DNA of 64,000 nt from Microbacterium sp. Root553. GTDB lineage: Bacteria; Actinomycetota; Actinomycetes; Actinomycetales; Microbacteriaceae. The translations under genes were made by a program, and so were the position numbers. Below the pieces are notes generated by a model. The model had not been told where the DNA came from, searched no databases, and saw only the letters and a list, made by a program, of their open reading frames with translations. Shown piece by piece: positions 8,594 to 17,230 of the stretch (position 1 is its first letter; every line of letters begins with the position of its first letter). Location: NCBI RefSeq assembly GCF_001426995.1, contig NZ_LMFY01000001.1, forward strand, positions 2,661,471-2,725,470, given 5' to 3'.

Positions 8594-8745
8594 TGGTGAC
8601 TACATCCTACAGACGACGCGATGCGCACCGATGTCGTAGAAGGGGGATAGGCTGAGGGCGGCACGCGTTGTGCACAGCCGACAAGGCTGCCCGCGTCGCT
8701 TCCCGTTTCATTGGCATGACCTGCCAGCTTGACGAAAGGCTCCCC

Positions 8746-11472
8746 GTGACTGTGCACGACCAGGATCCGTATTCCCAGGGCCCCCTCGACAGCGATCCGG
8801 AGGAGACCGGCGAGTGGCAGCAGTCGCTCGACGAGCTCGTCGACGCGAAGGGCCACGGTCGTGGCCGCGAGATCATGCTCAGCCTGCTCAAGCGCTCGAA
8901 GGAGCTGCACCTGGGCGTGCCGATGGTTCCGACCACCGACTACATCAACACGATCGCTGCCGAGAACGAGCCCGAGTTCCCCGGTGACGAAGAGATCGAG
9001 CGCCGCTACCGCGCATGGATCCGCTGGAACGCGGCCATCACGGTGCACCGTGCGCAGCGCCCCGGCATCGGCGTCGGCGGGCACATCTCGACGTACGCGT
9101 CGTCTGCGGCCCTCTACGAGGTCGGCTTCAACCACTTCTTCAAGGGCGCCGACAACGCCGGCGGCGCCGACCAGATCTTCATCCAGGGCCACGCCTCGCC
9201 CGGAACCTACGCGCGCTCCTTCCTCGAGGGACGCCTGAGCGAAGACCAGCTCGACGGGTTCCGTCAGGAGAAGTCGCACGCACCGCACGGCATCCCCTCC
9301 TACCCGCACCCGCGTCTGATGCCGGAGTACTGGCAGTTCCCGACCGTCTCCATGGGCCTCGGTCCGATCAACGCCATCTACCAGGCGATGTCGAACAAGT
9401 ACCTCGAGAACCGCGGCATCAAAGACACGTCGCAGTCGCACGTGTGGGCCTTCCTCGGCGACGGCGAGATGGACGAGGTCGAGAGCCGCGGACAACTGCA
9501 GGTCGCCGCCAACGAGGGTCTCGACAACCTCACGTTCATCGTCAACTGCAACCTGCAGCGCCTCGACGGCCCTGTGCGCGGCAACGGCAAGATCGTCCAG
9601 GAGCTCGAGTCGTTCTTCCGCGGAGCGGGCTGGAACGTCATCAAGGTCGTCTGGGGCCGCGAGTGGGACGACCTGCTCGCCCGCGACACCGAGGGCGCAC
9701 TGCTCAACCTGATGAACGTCACCCCCGACGGCGACTACCAGACGTACAAGGCCGAGTCCGGCGCGTACGTCCGCGAGCACTTCTTCGGCCGCGACGAGCG
9801 TGCCGCCGCCCTCGTCAAGGACTACTCCGACGACGACATCTGGAACCTCAAGCGCGGTGGCCACGACTACCGCAAGGTCTACGCCGCATTCAAGGCCGCG
9901 ACCGAGCACAAGGGCAAGCCCACCGTCATCCTCGCCAAGACCGTCAAGGGCTACGGCCTGGGTCCGCACTTCGAGGGCCGCAACGCGACCCACCAGATGA
10001 AGAAGATGACGCTGGACAACCTCAAGACGTTCCGCGACGCCATGCACATCCCGATCACGGATGCGCAGCTCGAGGAGAACCCGTACCTGCCCCCGTACTA
10101 CAACCCGGGGCCCCAGGACGAGACGATCCAGTACATGCTCGAGCGCCGCCAGGCTCTCGGCGGATTCCTGCCGGAACGCCGCTCGACCCACGTGGGCCTC
10201 GAGCTCCCCGGCGACGCGGCCTACGCGCTGCCGAAGAAGGGGTCCGGCACGCAGGAGATCGCCACCACCATGGCGTTCGTGCGTCTGCTGAAGGACCTGC
10301 TGCGCTCGAAGGACTTCGGTCACCGCATCGTGCCGATCATCCCCGACGAGGCCCGCACGTTCGGAATGGACGCGTACTTCCCGACGGCCAAGATCTACAA
10401 CCCGAACGGCCAGCACTACACCTCGGTCGATCGTGAGCTGCTCCTCGCCTACAAGGAGAGCCCGCAGGGTCAGATCGTGCACGTCGGCATCAACGAGGCG
10501 GGTGCCCTGGCGGCGTTCACCGCGGCCGGCACCTCGTACGCCACGCACGGCGAGCCGCTGATCCCGGTCTACCTCTTCTACTCGATGTTCGGATTCCAGC
10601 GCACGGGCGACGCCCAGTGGGCGGCCGGCGACCAGATGGCACGCGGCTTCATCATGGGTGCCACGGCGGGCCGTACGACCCTCACGGGTGAAGGTCTGCA
10701 GCACGCCGACGGTCACTCGCACCTGCTGGCCGCGACCAACCCGGCGACGGTCTCGTACGACCCCGCGTACGGCTACGAGATCGCCCACATCATGCGCTCC
10801 GGTATCGAGCGCATGTACGGCGGCGCGCACGAAGACCCGAACGTCATGTACTACATCACGCTCTACAACGAGCCGATCGTCATGCCGGCAGAGCCGGAGG
10901 ATGTCGACGTCGACGGCATCGTGCGCGGTATCCACCGCATCTCGGTCGGAGAGGGCGAGGGCCCTCGTGCCCAGCTGTTCGCCTCGGGCGTCGGACTCCC
11001 CTGGGCCCTCGAGGCGCAGGAGCTGCTGAAGAACGACTGGGGCGTGATCGCCGATGTCTGGTCGGTCACCTCATGGACCGAGCTGCGCCGCGACGGCCTC
11101 GCCGCCGACGAGCACAACTTCCTGCACCCTGAGGAAGAGCCGCGCACGGCCTACCTCACGCAGAAGCTGCAGGGCGCCGAAGGTCCGGTCGTCGCCGTGA
11201 GCGACTTCATGCACGCCGTCCAGGACCAGATCCGGCCGTGGGTGCCTCAGCGTTTCGCGACGCTCGGCGCAGACGGCTTCGGGTTCTCGGACACGCGTGC
11301 CGCGGCGCGTCGCTTCTTCAAGATCGACGGCCCGTCGATCGTCGTCCGCACACTGCAGTCGCTCGCCGAAGACGGCGTCGTCGATCGCTCGCTCGCCGCG
11401 CAGGCCATCCAGAAGTACAGCCTGCACGATGTCAACGCGGGCACCAGCGGCAACGCGGGTGGCGAGAGCTGA
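8746..11472 (+). CDS. aceE: Pyruvate dehydrogenase E1 component, homodimeric
   Basis: A 908-residue thiamine-diphosphate enzyme that decarboxylates pyruvate and acetylates the lipoyl domain of E2. It is the single-chain AceE type of actinobacteria and enterics. The ThDP/Mg site is GDGEMDE (from G238) with N269 in NCNLQRLDG. The length matches the family (about 890-920). I chose the GTG at 8746 because the protein then starts [11 protein letters not shown] with GAAAGG upstream; the frame stays open to 8668. The next gene, fasR, follows after 6 bp, so acetyl-CoA production and its use in lipid synthesis sit together. Confidence 0.97.
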   Translation: MTVHDQDPYSQGPLDSDPEETGEWQQSLDELVDAKGHGRGREIMLSLLKRSKELHLGVPMVPTTDYINTIAAENEPEFPGDEEIERRYRAWIRWNAAITVHRAQRPGIGVGGHISTYASSAALYEVGFNHFFKGADNAGGADQIFIQGHASPGTYARSFLEGRLSEDQLDGFRQEKSHAPHGIPSYPHPRLMPEYWQFPTVSMGLGPINAIYQAMSNKYLENRGIKDTSQSHVWAFLGDGEMDEVESRGQLQVAANEGLDNLTFIVNCNLQRLDGPVRGNGKIVQELESFFRGAGWNVIKVVWGREWDDLLARDTEGALLNLMNVTPDGDYQTYKAESGAYVREHFFGRDERAAALVKDYSDDDIWNLKRGGHDYRKVYAAFKAATEHKGKPTVILAKTVKGYGLGPHFEGRNATHQMKKMTLDNLKTFRDAMHIPITDAQLEENPYLPPYYNPGPQDETIQYMLERRQALGGFLPERRSTHVGLELPGDAAYALPKKGSGTQEIATTMAFVRLLKDLLRSKDFGHRIVPIIPDEARTFGMDAYFPTAKIYNPNGQHYTSVDRELLLAYKESPQGQIVHVGINEAGALAAFTAAGTSYATHGEPLIPVYLFYSMFGFQRTGDAQWAAGDQMARGFIMGATAGRTTLTGEGLQHADGHSHLLAATNPATVSYDPAYGYEIAHIMRSGIERMYGGAHEDPNVMYYITLYNEPIVMPAEPEDVDVDGIVRGIHRISVGEGEGPRAQLFASGVGLPWALEAQELLKNDWGVIADVWSVTSWTELRRDGLAADEHNFLHPEEEPRTAYLTQKLQGAEGPVVAVSDFMHAVQDQIRPWVPQRFATLGADGFGFSDTRAAARRFFKIDGPSIVVRTLQSLAEDGVVDRSLAAQAIQKYSLHDVNAGTSGNAGGES

Positions 11473-11478
11473 CCATCG

Positions 11479-12708
11479 GTGACAGGATCCTCTTCGCGCG
11501 GTATGGATAAGACCGCGACGCTCACCTGGTTGCGCCGCATCTCCGGCGACATCGCCTCGGTGACGATCAAGCGACTCGAGGACACCCTCCCCTGGTATGC
11601 CGTGATGCCACCAGCCCGCCGCTCTGCGGTCGGGCTGGTGGCTCAGGCCGGCATCACCTCTTTCATCCAGTGGTACGAGGATCCGACCTCGACGCCGTGG
11701 ATCGCCGCCGACATCTTCGCCGCGGCCCCGCGGGAGCTGCTGCGCAGCGTGAGCCTGCAGCAGACGCTGCAGCTCATCCGCGTCACCGTCGAGGTGACCG
11801 AGGAGCGCGTCGCGGGCAAGGGCGCAGATCTGCGCGAGGCGATCCTGCTCTACTCGCGCGATGTCGCTTTCGCCGCAGCCGACGTCTACGCGAGGGCCGC
11901 CGAAGCCCGAGGGCTCTGGGACGCCCGTCTCGAGGCCCTCGTGGTGGACTCCATCCTGACCGGCGAGGCGGACGAAGAGCTTCCGAGCCGGATCGCCGCG
12001 CTCGGCTGGCACGGTCACGGCGAGGTCGCAGTGCTCGTGGGCACGACACCGCCGCAGTTCGACGTCGACCTCGTGCGGCGCACCGCCCGCAAGCTCGCGG
12101 TCGACGTGCTCATCGGCGTCCAGGGCTCCCGACTCGTGCTCGTGATCGGCCGCGCGCGCATCGAGGGCCAGGAGGCCCCCGAGAACGAGGAGGAGGAACT
12201 CGGCTTCGAGGAGATCGCGGCGAGACTCGAGCCGTCGTTCGGCCCGGGATACGTCGTGCTCGGCCCCGCGGTCGCCGCCCTCGTCGACGCCAGCCAGAGT
12301 GCACGCGCGGCCCTCGCAGGTTTCGCCGTCGCACGCGCGTGGCGCAGCGCCCCGCGGCCCGTCGACGCAGACGATCTGCTGCCGGAGCGCGCCCTCGCCG
12401 GCGACCCGCTCGCCAAGCAGACCCTGATCGAACGCATCTACCGTCCCCTGCAGGCACATTCGACCGATCTCGTCACGACGCTGTGGAGCTACCTCGACAA
12501 CGGTCGATCGCTCGAGGCCACGGCGCGCGAGCTCTTCGTGCACCCGAACACGGTGCGCTACCGACTCAAGCGCGTCAGCGAGGTCATCGGCTGGGACGCC
12601 ACCGGGCCCCGCGAAGCGCTGATCCTGCAGACGGCCCTGATCCTCGGGTCGATCGGTGCCGCCGAGAACGTGCGTCGCCGGCCTCCGTTGCGTCGCACCC
12701 CGCGCTGA
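11479..12708 (+). CDS. fasR: PucR-family regulator of fatty acid synthesis, FasR-like
   Basis: A 409-residue regulator with a C-terminal PucR-type helix-turn-helix at about residues 335-385 (SLEATARELFVHPNTVRYRLKRV). It sits directly before fabD-fabH-acpP-fabF, the same place as Streptomyces coelicolor FasR, an activator of that operon; I name it by this synteny and family. The GTG at 11479 is 6 nt after aceE. An ATG at 11503 (MDKTATLTWLRR) is an alternative and perhaps more natural start. The N-terminal two thirds has no motif I recognise, as is usual for the family. Confidence 0.87.
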   Translation: MTGSSSRGMDKTATLTWLRRISGDIASVTIKRLEDTLPWYAVMPPARRSAVGLVAQAGITSFIQWYEDPTSTPWIAADIFAAAPRELLRSVSLQQTLQLIRVTVEVTEERVAGKGADLREAILLYSRDVAFAAADVYARAAEARGLWDARLEALVVDSILTGEADEELPSRIAALGWHGHGEVAVLVGTTPPQFDVDLVRRTARKLAVDVLIGVQGSRLVLVIGRARIEGQEAPENEEEELGFEEIAARLEPSFGPGYVVLGPAVAALVDASQSARAALAGFAVARAWRSAPRPVDADDLLPERALAGDPLAKQTLIERIYRPLQAHSTDLVTTLWSYLDNGRSLEATARELFVHPNTVRYRLKRVSEVIGWDATGPREALILQTALILGSIGAAENVRRRPPLRRTPR

Positions 12709-12766
12709 ATCCGACGGGCCGCGGCCGTTCCGCTGTTCGCCACACACAAGGGATCTTCGGAATCTT

Positions 12767-12785
12767 GTGATGGATCATCCACCAC
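12767..12785. promoter_or_regulatory. 19-bp palindrome upstream of fabD, candidate FasR site
   Basis: GTGATGGAT-C-ATCCACCAC is a palindrome with 8 of 9 arm positions matching. It ends 29 nt before the fabD GTG, in the only sizeable gap between the regulator gene and the fab operon. The location fits a FasR operator, but no binding data can be read from sequence. Confidence 0.45.
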
Positions 12786-12814
12786 TTCGGGCTGATCGTT
12801 GGCAGACTGGGGAT

Positions 12815-13735
12815 GTGATTGTCGTCGTATGCCCTGGACAGGGCTCGCAGACCCCCGGTTTCCTCTCCCCCTGGCTCGAGCTGGACGGGGTGGCCGAGAA
12901 ACTCGCCACCTACTCCGCCGCCGCCGAGGTCGACCTCCAGCAGCACGGAACGGTGTCGGATGCCGACACGATCCGCGACACGCAGATCGCGCAGCCGCTC
13001 ATCGTCGCCGCATCCCTCATCGCCGCCGATGCTCTCGCGGCGCGCGCCGGGCGCAGGGCTGATGGCATCGCCGGCCACTCCGTGGGCGAGATCGCCGCGC
13101 TGGTCGGCAGCGGTGTGATCGAAGCCGAGGCCGGCATGCGACTCGTCGGCATCCGTGGCCGCGCGATGGCCGAAGCCGCCGCGCAGACTCCGACGGGCAT
13201 GAGCGCCGTGCTCGGCGGCGACGAGGAGACGATCCTCACCCGCCTCAGCGAGCTCGGGCTCTCCCCCGCCAACTACAACGGGGGCGGGCAGCTCGTCGTC
13301 GCCGGAGAGCTGGCAGGGCTCGACGCGCTGTCGACCGAGCCGGTCAAGGGCACCCGGGTCATCCCGCTGCAGGTGGCGGGCGCATTCCACACCTCGTACA
13401 TGGCCTCGGCCGTGACCGCTCTGCGCGACGCCGTCTCGACGATCACCCCGTCCGACCCCGACCTCACGCTGTGGACCAACCGTGACGGATCCGTCGTCAC
13501 GGATGGCGGGCAGGCGCTGGACTATCTCGTCGACCAGGTCTCCTCCCCCGTGCGCTGGGACCTGTGCATGGCCTCGTTCGCCGATCAGGGCATCACCGGA
13601 CTCATCGAGCTCGCGCCCGCCGGCGCTCTCACCGGTCTCGCCAAGCGCGGCCTGCGCGGCATCCCCGCCGTCGCCGTCAAGACCCCCGATGACCTCGATG
13701 CGGCCGTCGCGCTGCTGAACGGAGACGCCGCATGA
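12815..13735 (+). CDS. fabD: Malonyl-CoA:ACP transacylase
   Basis: A 306-residue enzyme that loads malonyl from CoA onto acyl carrier protein for type II fatty acid synthesis. GQGSQTPGF opens the protein (residues 8-16). The nucleophile is S89 in GHSVGE and the catalytic histidine is H192 in GAFHTSYM. The GTG at 12815 gives the standard MIVVVCPGQGSQ start. Its stop overlaps fabH by 4 nt, and a candidate operator lies just upstream. Confidence 0.97.
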   Translation: MIVVVCPGQGSQTPGFLSPWLELDGVAEKLATYSAAAEVDLQQHGTVSDADTIRDTQIAQPLIVAASLIAADALAARAGRRADGIAGHSVGEIAALVGSGVIEAEAGMRLVGIRGRAMAEAAAQTPTGMSAVLGGDEETILTRLSELGLSPANYNGGGQLVVAGELAGLDALSTEPVKGTRVIPLQVAGAFHTSYMASAVTALRDAVSTITPSDPDLTLWTNRDGSVVTDGGQALDYLVDQVSSPVRWDLCMASFADQGITGLIELAPAGALTGLAKRGLRGIPAVAVKTPDDLDAAVALLNGDAA

Positions 13736-14733
13736 GCGCCACGCTGAACCAGATCTCAGGCCCCGCGTACACGCGCATCTACTCGTACGGCGCGGCGCGC
13801 GGCGAGAACGCGGTGCCGAACGACGATCTGATCGGTCCGATCGACTCGAGCGACGAGTGGATCCGCCAGCGCACCGGCATCGTGACCCGCGTGCGTGCCG
13901 ACAAGGGCACCGATGCGATCGACCTCGCCACCACCGCCGCCGCCGAGGCCATCGAGAAGTCGGGGATCTCCGCCGACCAGGTGGATCTCGTCATCGTCGC
14001 CACGATCAGCAACCCGAAGCAGTCCCCCTCGGTCTCCGCCATCGTCGCCGACCGCGTGGGCGCCAACCCCGCCGCGGCGTACGACATCAACGCCGCCTGC
14101 GCGGGCTACGCGTACGCCGTCACTCAGGCCGACGCGCTGATCAAGTCGGGTGCCGCCCACTACGCGCTCGTCATCGGCACCGAGAAGCTCTCCGACATCG
14201 TCGATCCCGCGGACCGCAGCATCTCGTTCCTCCTGGGTGACGGGGCGGGCGCCGCGCTCATCGGCCCGAGCGACACGCCCGGCATCGCACCGGCGGTGTG
14301 GGGTTCCGACGGCTCCAAGGCAGACGCCGTGGGCATGAACGGCACCCTGACCGAGTTCCGCGACGGCGAGGTGCCGTGGCCGACTCTCCGCCAGGAAGGC
14401 CAGACGGTGTTCCGCTGGGCGGTGTGGGAGATGGCGAAGGTCGCACGTGAGGCTCTCGACCGTGCCGGCGTCGAGCCGGCCGACATCGCCGCGTTCATCC
14501 CGCACCAGGCGAACATGCGCATCATCGACGAGTTCGCGAAGCAGCTCAAGCTGCCCGAGTCCACGGTGATCGCCCGCGACATCGAGACCACGGGCAACAC
14601 CTCGGCCGCCTCGATCCCGCTCGCCAGCCACCGACTGATGGCTGAACACCCCGAGCTCTCCGGCGGCCTGGCGCTGCAGATCGGCTTCGGCGCGGGCCTC
14701 GTGTTCGCCGCCCAGGTCGTCGTCCTCCCCTGA
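13732..14733 (+). CDS. fabH: 3-oxoacyl-ACP synthase III
   Basis: A 333-residue condensing enzyme that starts each fatty acid chain by joining an acyl-CoA primer to malonyl-ACP. The catalytic triad is C123 (NAACAGY), H258 (PHQANMR) and N289 (TTGNTSA). In actinobacteria this enzyme usually prefers branched primers, giving iso/anteiso lipids; that is family knowledge, not visible here. Translation is coupled to fabD by an ATGA overlap. Confidence 0.97.
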   Translation: MSATLNQISGPAYTRIYSYGAARGENAVPNDDLIGPIDSSDEWIRQRTGIVTRVRADKGTDAIDLATTAAAEAIEKSGISADQVDLVIVATISNPKQSPSVSAIVADRVGANPAAAYDINAACAGYAYAVTQADALIKSGAAHYALVIGTEKLSDIVDPADRSISFLLGDGAGAALIGPSDTPGIAPAVWGSDGSKADAVGMNGTLTEFRDGEVPWPTLRQEGQTVFRWAVWEMAKVAREALDRAGVEPADIAAFIPHQANMRIIDEFAKQLKLPESTVIARDIETTGNTSAASIPLASHRLMAEHPELSGGLALQIGFGAGLVFAAQVVVLP

Positions 14734-14801
14734 CAACGCCCTGACTGTCCCTAGACTGTTCCACGGTTCCGAATACAACCCGTAAGAAAGAGGAAGACCA
14801 C

Positions 14802-15050
14802 ATGGCTTTCACCAACGATGAGGTCCTCGCAGGCCTCGCAGAGCTGATCACCGATGAGACCGGCATCAACGCTTCCGAGGTCGCCCTCGAGAAGTCGTTC
14901 ACCGACGACCTCGACATCGACTCGATCTCGATGATGACGATCGTCGTCAACGCCGAGGAGAAGTTCGGCGTCACCATCCCCGACGACGAGGTCAAGAACC
15001 TCAAGACCGTCGGCGACGCCGTCTCCTTCATCGTCGCAGGCCAGGAGTAA
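14802..15050 (+). CDS. acpP: Acyl carrier protein
   Basis: An 82-residue acidic carrier protein that tethers growing acyl chains through 4'-phosphopantetheine. The attachment serine is S41 in the DLDIDSISMM motif; here DSI replaces the common DSL. An AAGAAAGAGGAAG purine tract precedes the ATG. It lies between fabH and fabF, the normal actinobacterial order. A hairpin directly downstream may raise acpP transcript levels relative to fabF. Confidence 0.97.
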   Translation: MAFTNDEVLAGLAELITDETGINASEVALEKSFTDDLDIDSISMMTIVVNAEEKFGVTIPDDEVKNLKTVGDAVSFIVAGQE

Positions 15051-15057
15051 TCCACGC

Positions 15058-15094
15058 AGGATGCCACCCCCGCATCCGCGGGGTGTGGCATCCT
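15058..15094 (+). terminator. Hairpin between acpP and fabF, possible attenuator
   Basis: AGGATGCCAC (15058-15067) pairs with GTGGCATCCT (15085-15094), and CCCC/GGGG extends the stem with a one-base bulge. It starts 8 nt after the acpP stop and lies inside the fab operon, so it is more likely a partial terminator or mRNA-processing element than a full stop. Confidence 0.5.
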
Positions 15095-15140
15095 CCGCCT
15101 TGCCCTCTCCCTGCTCGACCCGCCCGTTAAGGAACCACTC

Positions 15141-16379
15141 ATGACCAAGCGCATCGTCGTCACCGGCATCGGCGCCACGTCCGCCATCGGCGGGACAGCA
15201 CCCGAGAACTGGACCAACCTGCTCGCAGGGCAGTCCGGAACCCGCACCCTCGAGCACGACTGGGTGCAGCAGTACGAGCTTCCCGTCACCTTCGCCGCCG
15301 AGGCGATCGTGCGGCCGGAGGAGGTCCTGCCCCGCCACGAGGCGAAGCGGCTCGACCCCTCATCGCAGTTCGCCCTCATCGCGGCCCGTGAGGCCTGGGC
15401 GGATGCGGGTGAGCCCGAGGTCGCCCCCGAGCGACTCGGCGTCGATTTCGCCACCGGCATCGGCGGCCTCTGGACGCTCCTCGACGCCTGGGACACCCTG
15501 CGCGAGAAGGGTCCGCGTCGGGTGATGCCCCTGACCGTTCCGATGCTGATGCCGAACGCGGCGGCGGGCAACCTCTCGCTGCAGTTCCAGGCGCGCGCGT
15601 ACGCGCAGACCGTGGTGAGCGCCTGCGCCTCCAGCACCGAGTCGATCATCCATGCGTTCCACCACCTGCAGGACGGCCTGGCCGACGTCGTGATCGCCGG
15701 TGGCACCGAATCGGCCATCCACCCGATCACCATGGCGTCCTTCGCCTCGGCGCAGGCGCTCTCGCGGCGCAACGACGACCCCGCGACCGCATCACGCCCC
15801 GGCGCGATCGACCGTGACGGCTTCGTCATGGGCGAAGGCGCTGCGGCCCTCATCCTCGAGACCGAGGAGCACGCCAAGGCGCGCGGCGCGAAGATCTACG
15901 GCTACGTGCTCGGCGGCGGCGTCACGGCCGACGCGTACCACATCACCGGCAATGACCCCGAGGGGACCGGAGCCGCGCGTGCGGTCACGCAGGCGCTCGA
16001 CGAGGCCGGGATCACGGCCGACCAGGTCGCGCACATCAACGCGCACGCGACGTCGACCCCGGTGGGCGACCCCAACGAGTACGTCGCGCTCCGCAAGGTG
16101 TTCGGCGAGCGGATCGACGAGATTCCCGTCTCGGCGACCAAGGCCTCCACCGGCCACCTGCTCGGTGGCACCGGAGCACTCGAGGCGATCTTCGCGCTCC
16201 TCGCGCTGCGCGACCGCGTCGCTCCTCCGACCATCAACATGACCGAGCCCGACCCGGCCGTGCCGTTCAGGCTGTCGGGTGAGGCGCAGCCTCTCGGCGA
16301 GGGCACGCTGTACGCGATCAGCAACTCCTTCGGCTTCGGCGGCCACAACGCGGTCGCCGTGTTCTCCAACGCCGACTGA
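15141..16379 (+). CDS. fabF: 3-oxoacyl-ACP synthase II
   Basis: A 412-residue elongating condensing enzyme of type II fatty acid synthesis, adding malonyl-ACP-derived two-carbon units. The catalytic cysteine is C162 (VVSACASS). The two active-site histidines are in NAHATSTPVGD and KASTGHLLGG. The length is normal. It is the last gene of the fab cluster and is closed by a strong hairpin at 16404-16447. Confidence 0.96.
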   Translation: MTKRIVVTGIGATSAIGGTAPENWTNLLAGQSGTRTLEHDWVQQYELPVTFAAEAIVRPEEVLPRHEAKRLDPSSQFALIAAREAWADAGEPEVAPERLGVDFATGIGGLWTLLDAWDTLREKGPRRVMPLTVPMLMPNAAAGNLSLQFQARAYAQTVVSACASSTESIIHAFHHLQDGLADVVIAGGTESAIHPITMASFASAQALSRRNDDPATASRPGAIDRDGFVMGEGAAALILETEEHAKARGAKIYGYVLGGGVTADAYHITGNDPEGTGAARAVTQALDEAGITADQVAHINAHATSTPVGDPNEYVALRKVFGERIDEIPVSATKASTGHLLGGTGALEAIFALLALRDRVAPPTINMTEPDPAVPFRLSGEAQPLGEGTLYAISNSFGFGGHNAVAVFSNAD

Positions 16380-16403
16380 CACCGCGGCACGACAGACGTC
16401 GAT

Positions 16404-16447
16404 GCACGAGAGCGGCCCCCGGGGATTCCCGGGGGCCGCTCTCGTGC
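16404..16447. terminator. Strong hairpin terminator after fabF
   Basis: A perfect 20-bp inverted repeat (16404-16423 and 16428-16447) with a 4-nt loop, GATT. It lies between converging fabF and yczE and can serve both strands. Confidence 0.85.
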
Positions 16448-16481
16448 GTCAGTGCGTCGGTGCGTCAGTGTGCGTGCGTCA
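16444..16481. repeat. Tandem GTGCGTCR octamers at the yczE 3' end
   Basis: Three head-to-tail copies of GTGCGTC(A/G) at 16444-16467 are followed by GTGTGC and a fourth copy (16474-16481). The fourth contains the yczE stop codon on the minus strand. Each copy ending in A carries a TGA on that strand, which looks like slippage at the gene end. Confidence 0.6.
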
Positions 16482-17135
16482 GGCTCGCGCCAGCTGGCGC
16501 GACCGCGTCTGGCGGAGCCGCGTCGTCCAGGGCAGGAACCAGCCGACCAACGGCCCGACGCCGAAGGCGAAGAGCACGGTGCCGACACCCACCGGGCCGC
16601 CGAGCAGGAACCCGATGGCCAGCACGCTCCCCTCGATGAGGGTGCGGACGAGCCACACCGGCCACCCCGTCCGGCGGACGAGACCCGTCATGAGCCCGTC
16701 GCGCGGACCCGGACCGAAGTCCGCGGCGATGTACAGTCCCGTCGCGAACGCGAGGAGCACGAGACCGGCCACGAACATGGGCGCGCCGACCCAGACCGAC
16801 GGCGGCTCGGGGATCAGCGCGAGCGCGAGATCGGCGCTCGGCCCCACGAGCAGGGCGTTGAGGAGTGTGCCGAGCCCGACACGCTGCCGCAGCGGGATCC
16901 ACAGCACCAGCACGAGGATCGACACGAGCACGGTGACAGCCCCGTATCCGATTCCGGTCTGGCCGGCCACGCCGAGGGCGAGGACGTCCCAGGGTGCCAC
17001 CCCGATGCCGCCGTGCACCATCAGCCCCAGCGCGACGCCGTAGAGGAAGAGACCGACCAGCAGCTGCACGACGCGCTCGACGAGGTCGCGTCGACTGGTC
17101 GCGGAGATCGGCAGGAAGAGGGAACGGAGCTGCAT
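16479..17135 (-). CDS. yczE: YczE-family integral membrane protein
   Basis: A 218-residue membrane protein with about five or six helices, of the YczE/YyaS/YitT-like family. It has the conserved MVHGGIGVAPWDVL and DFGPGPRDGLMTGL segments. The biochemical function of the family is unknown. It is transcribed divergently from a MocR-type regulator; this yczE/yczR pairing is a described association in many bacteria. The start at 17135 (MQLRSLFLP) leaves 95 bp to the regulator. The open frame further upstream would run into the regulator gene and is rejected. Confidence 0.82.
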   Translation of the reverse strand: MQLRSLFLPISATSRRDLVERVVQLLVGLFLYGVALGLMVHGGIGVAPWDVLALGVAGQTGIGYGAVTVLVSILVLVLWIPLRQRVGLGTLLNALLVGPSADLALALIPEPPSVWVGAPMFVAGLVLLAFATGLYIAADFGPGPRDGLMTGLVRRTGWPVWLVRTLIEGSVLAIGFLLGGPVGVGTVLFAFGVGPLVGWFLPWTTRLRQTRSRQLARA

Positions 17136-17171
17136 CGTTCCATCGTGGCCTGTCGCGACGCGCACGAGTCC

Positions 17172-17212
17172 AGACCACTCGAAGGAAAGTGGCCTGCGAA
17201 CACCAGTCCACT
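17172..17212. promoter_or_regulatory. Three AGTGGNCT octamers between yczE and yczR
   Basis: The motif AGTGGNCT occurs on the minus strand at 17172-17179, the plus strand at 17188-17195 and the minus strand at 17205-17212. The copies start 16 and 17 bp apart. They fill the centre of the 95-bp divergent intergenic region and are the natural candidates for the MocR-type regulator's binding sites. Confidence 0.5.
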
Positions 17213-17230
17213 TTGCGGCATCATGGGAGT

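Noticed and set aside
8584..10935. 783-codon open frame antisense to aceE
   Set aside because: Shadow frame of a GC-rich gene. The protein is Val/Arg/Asp-rich without domains, and AceE on the other strand is certain.
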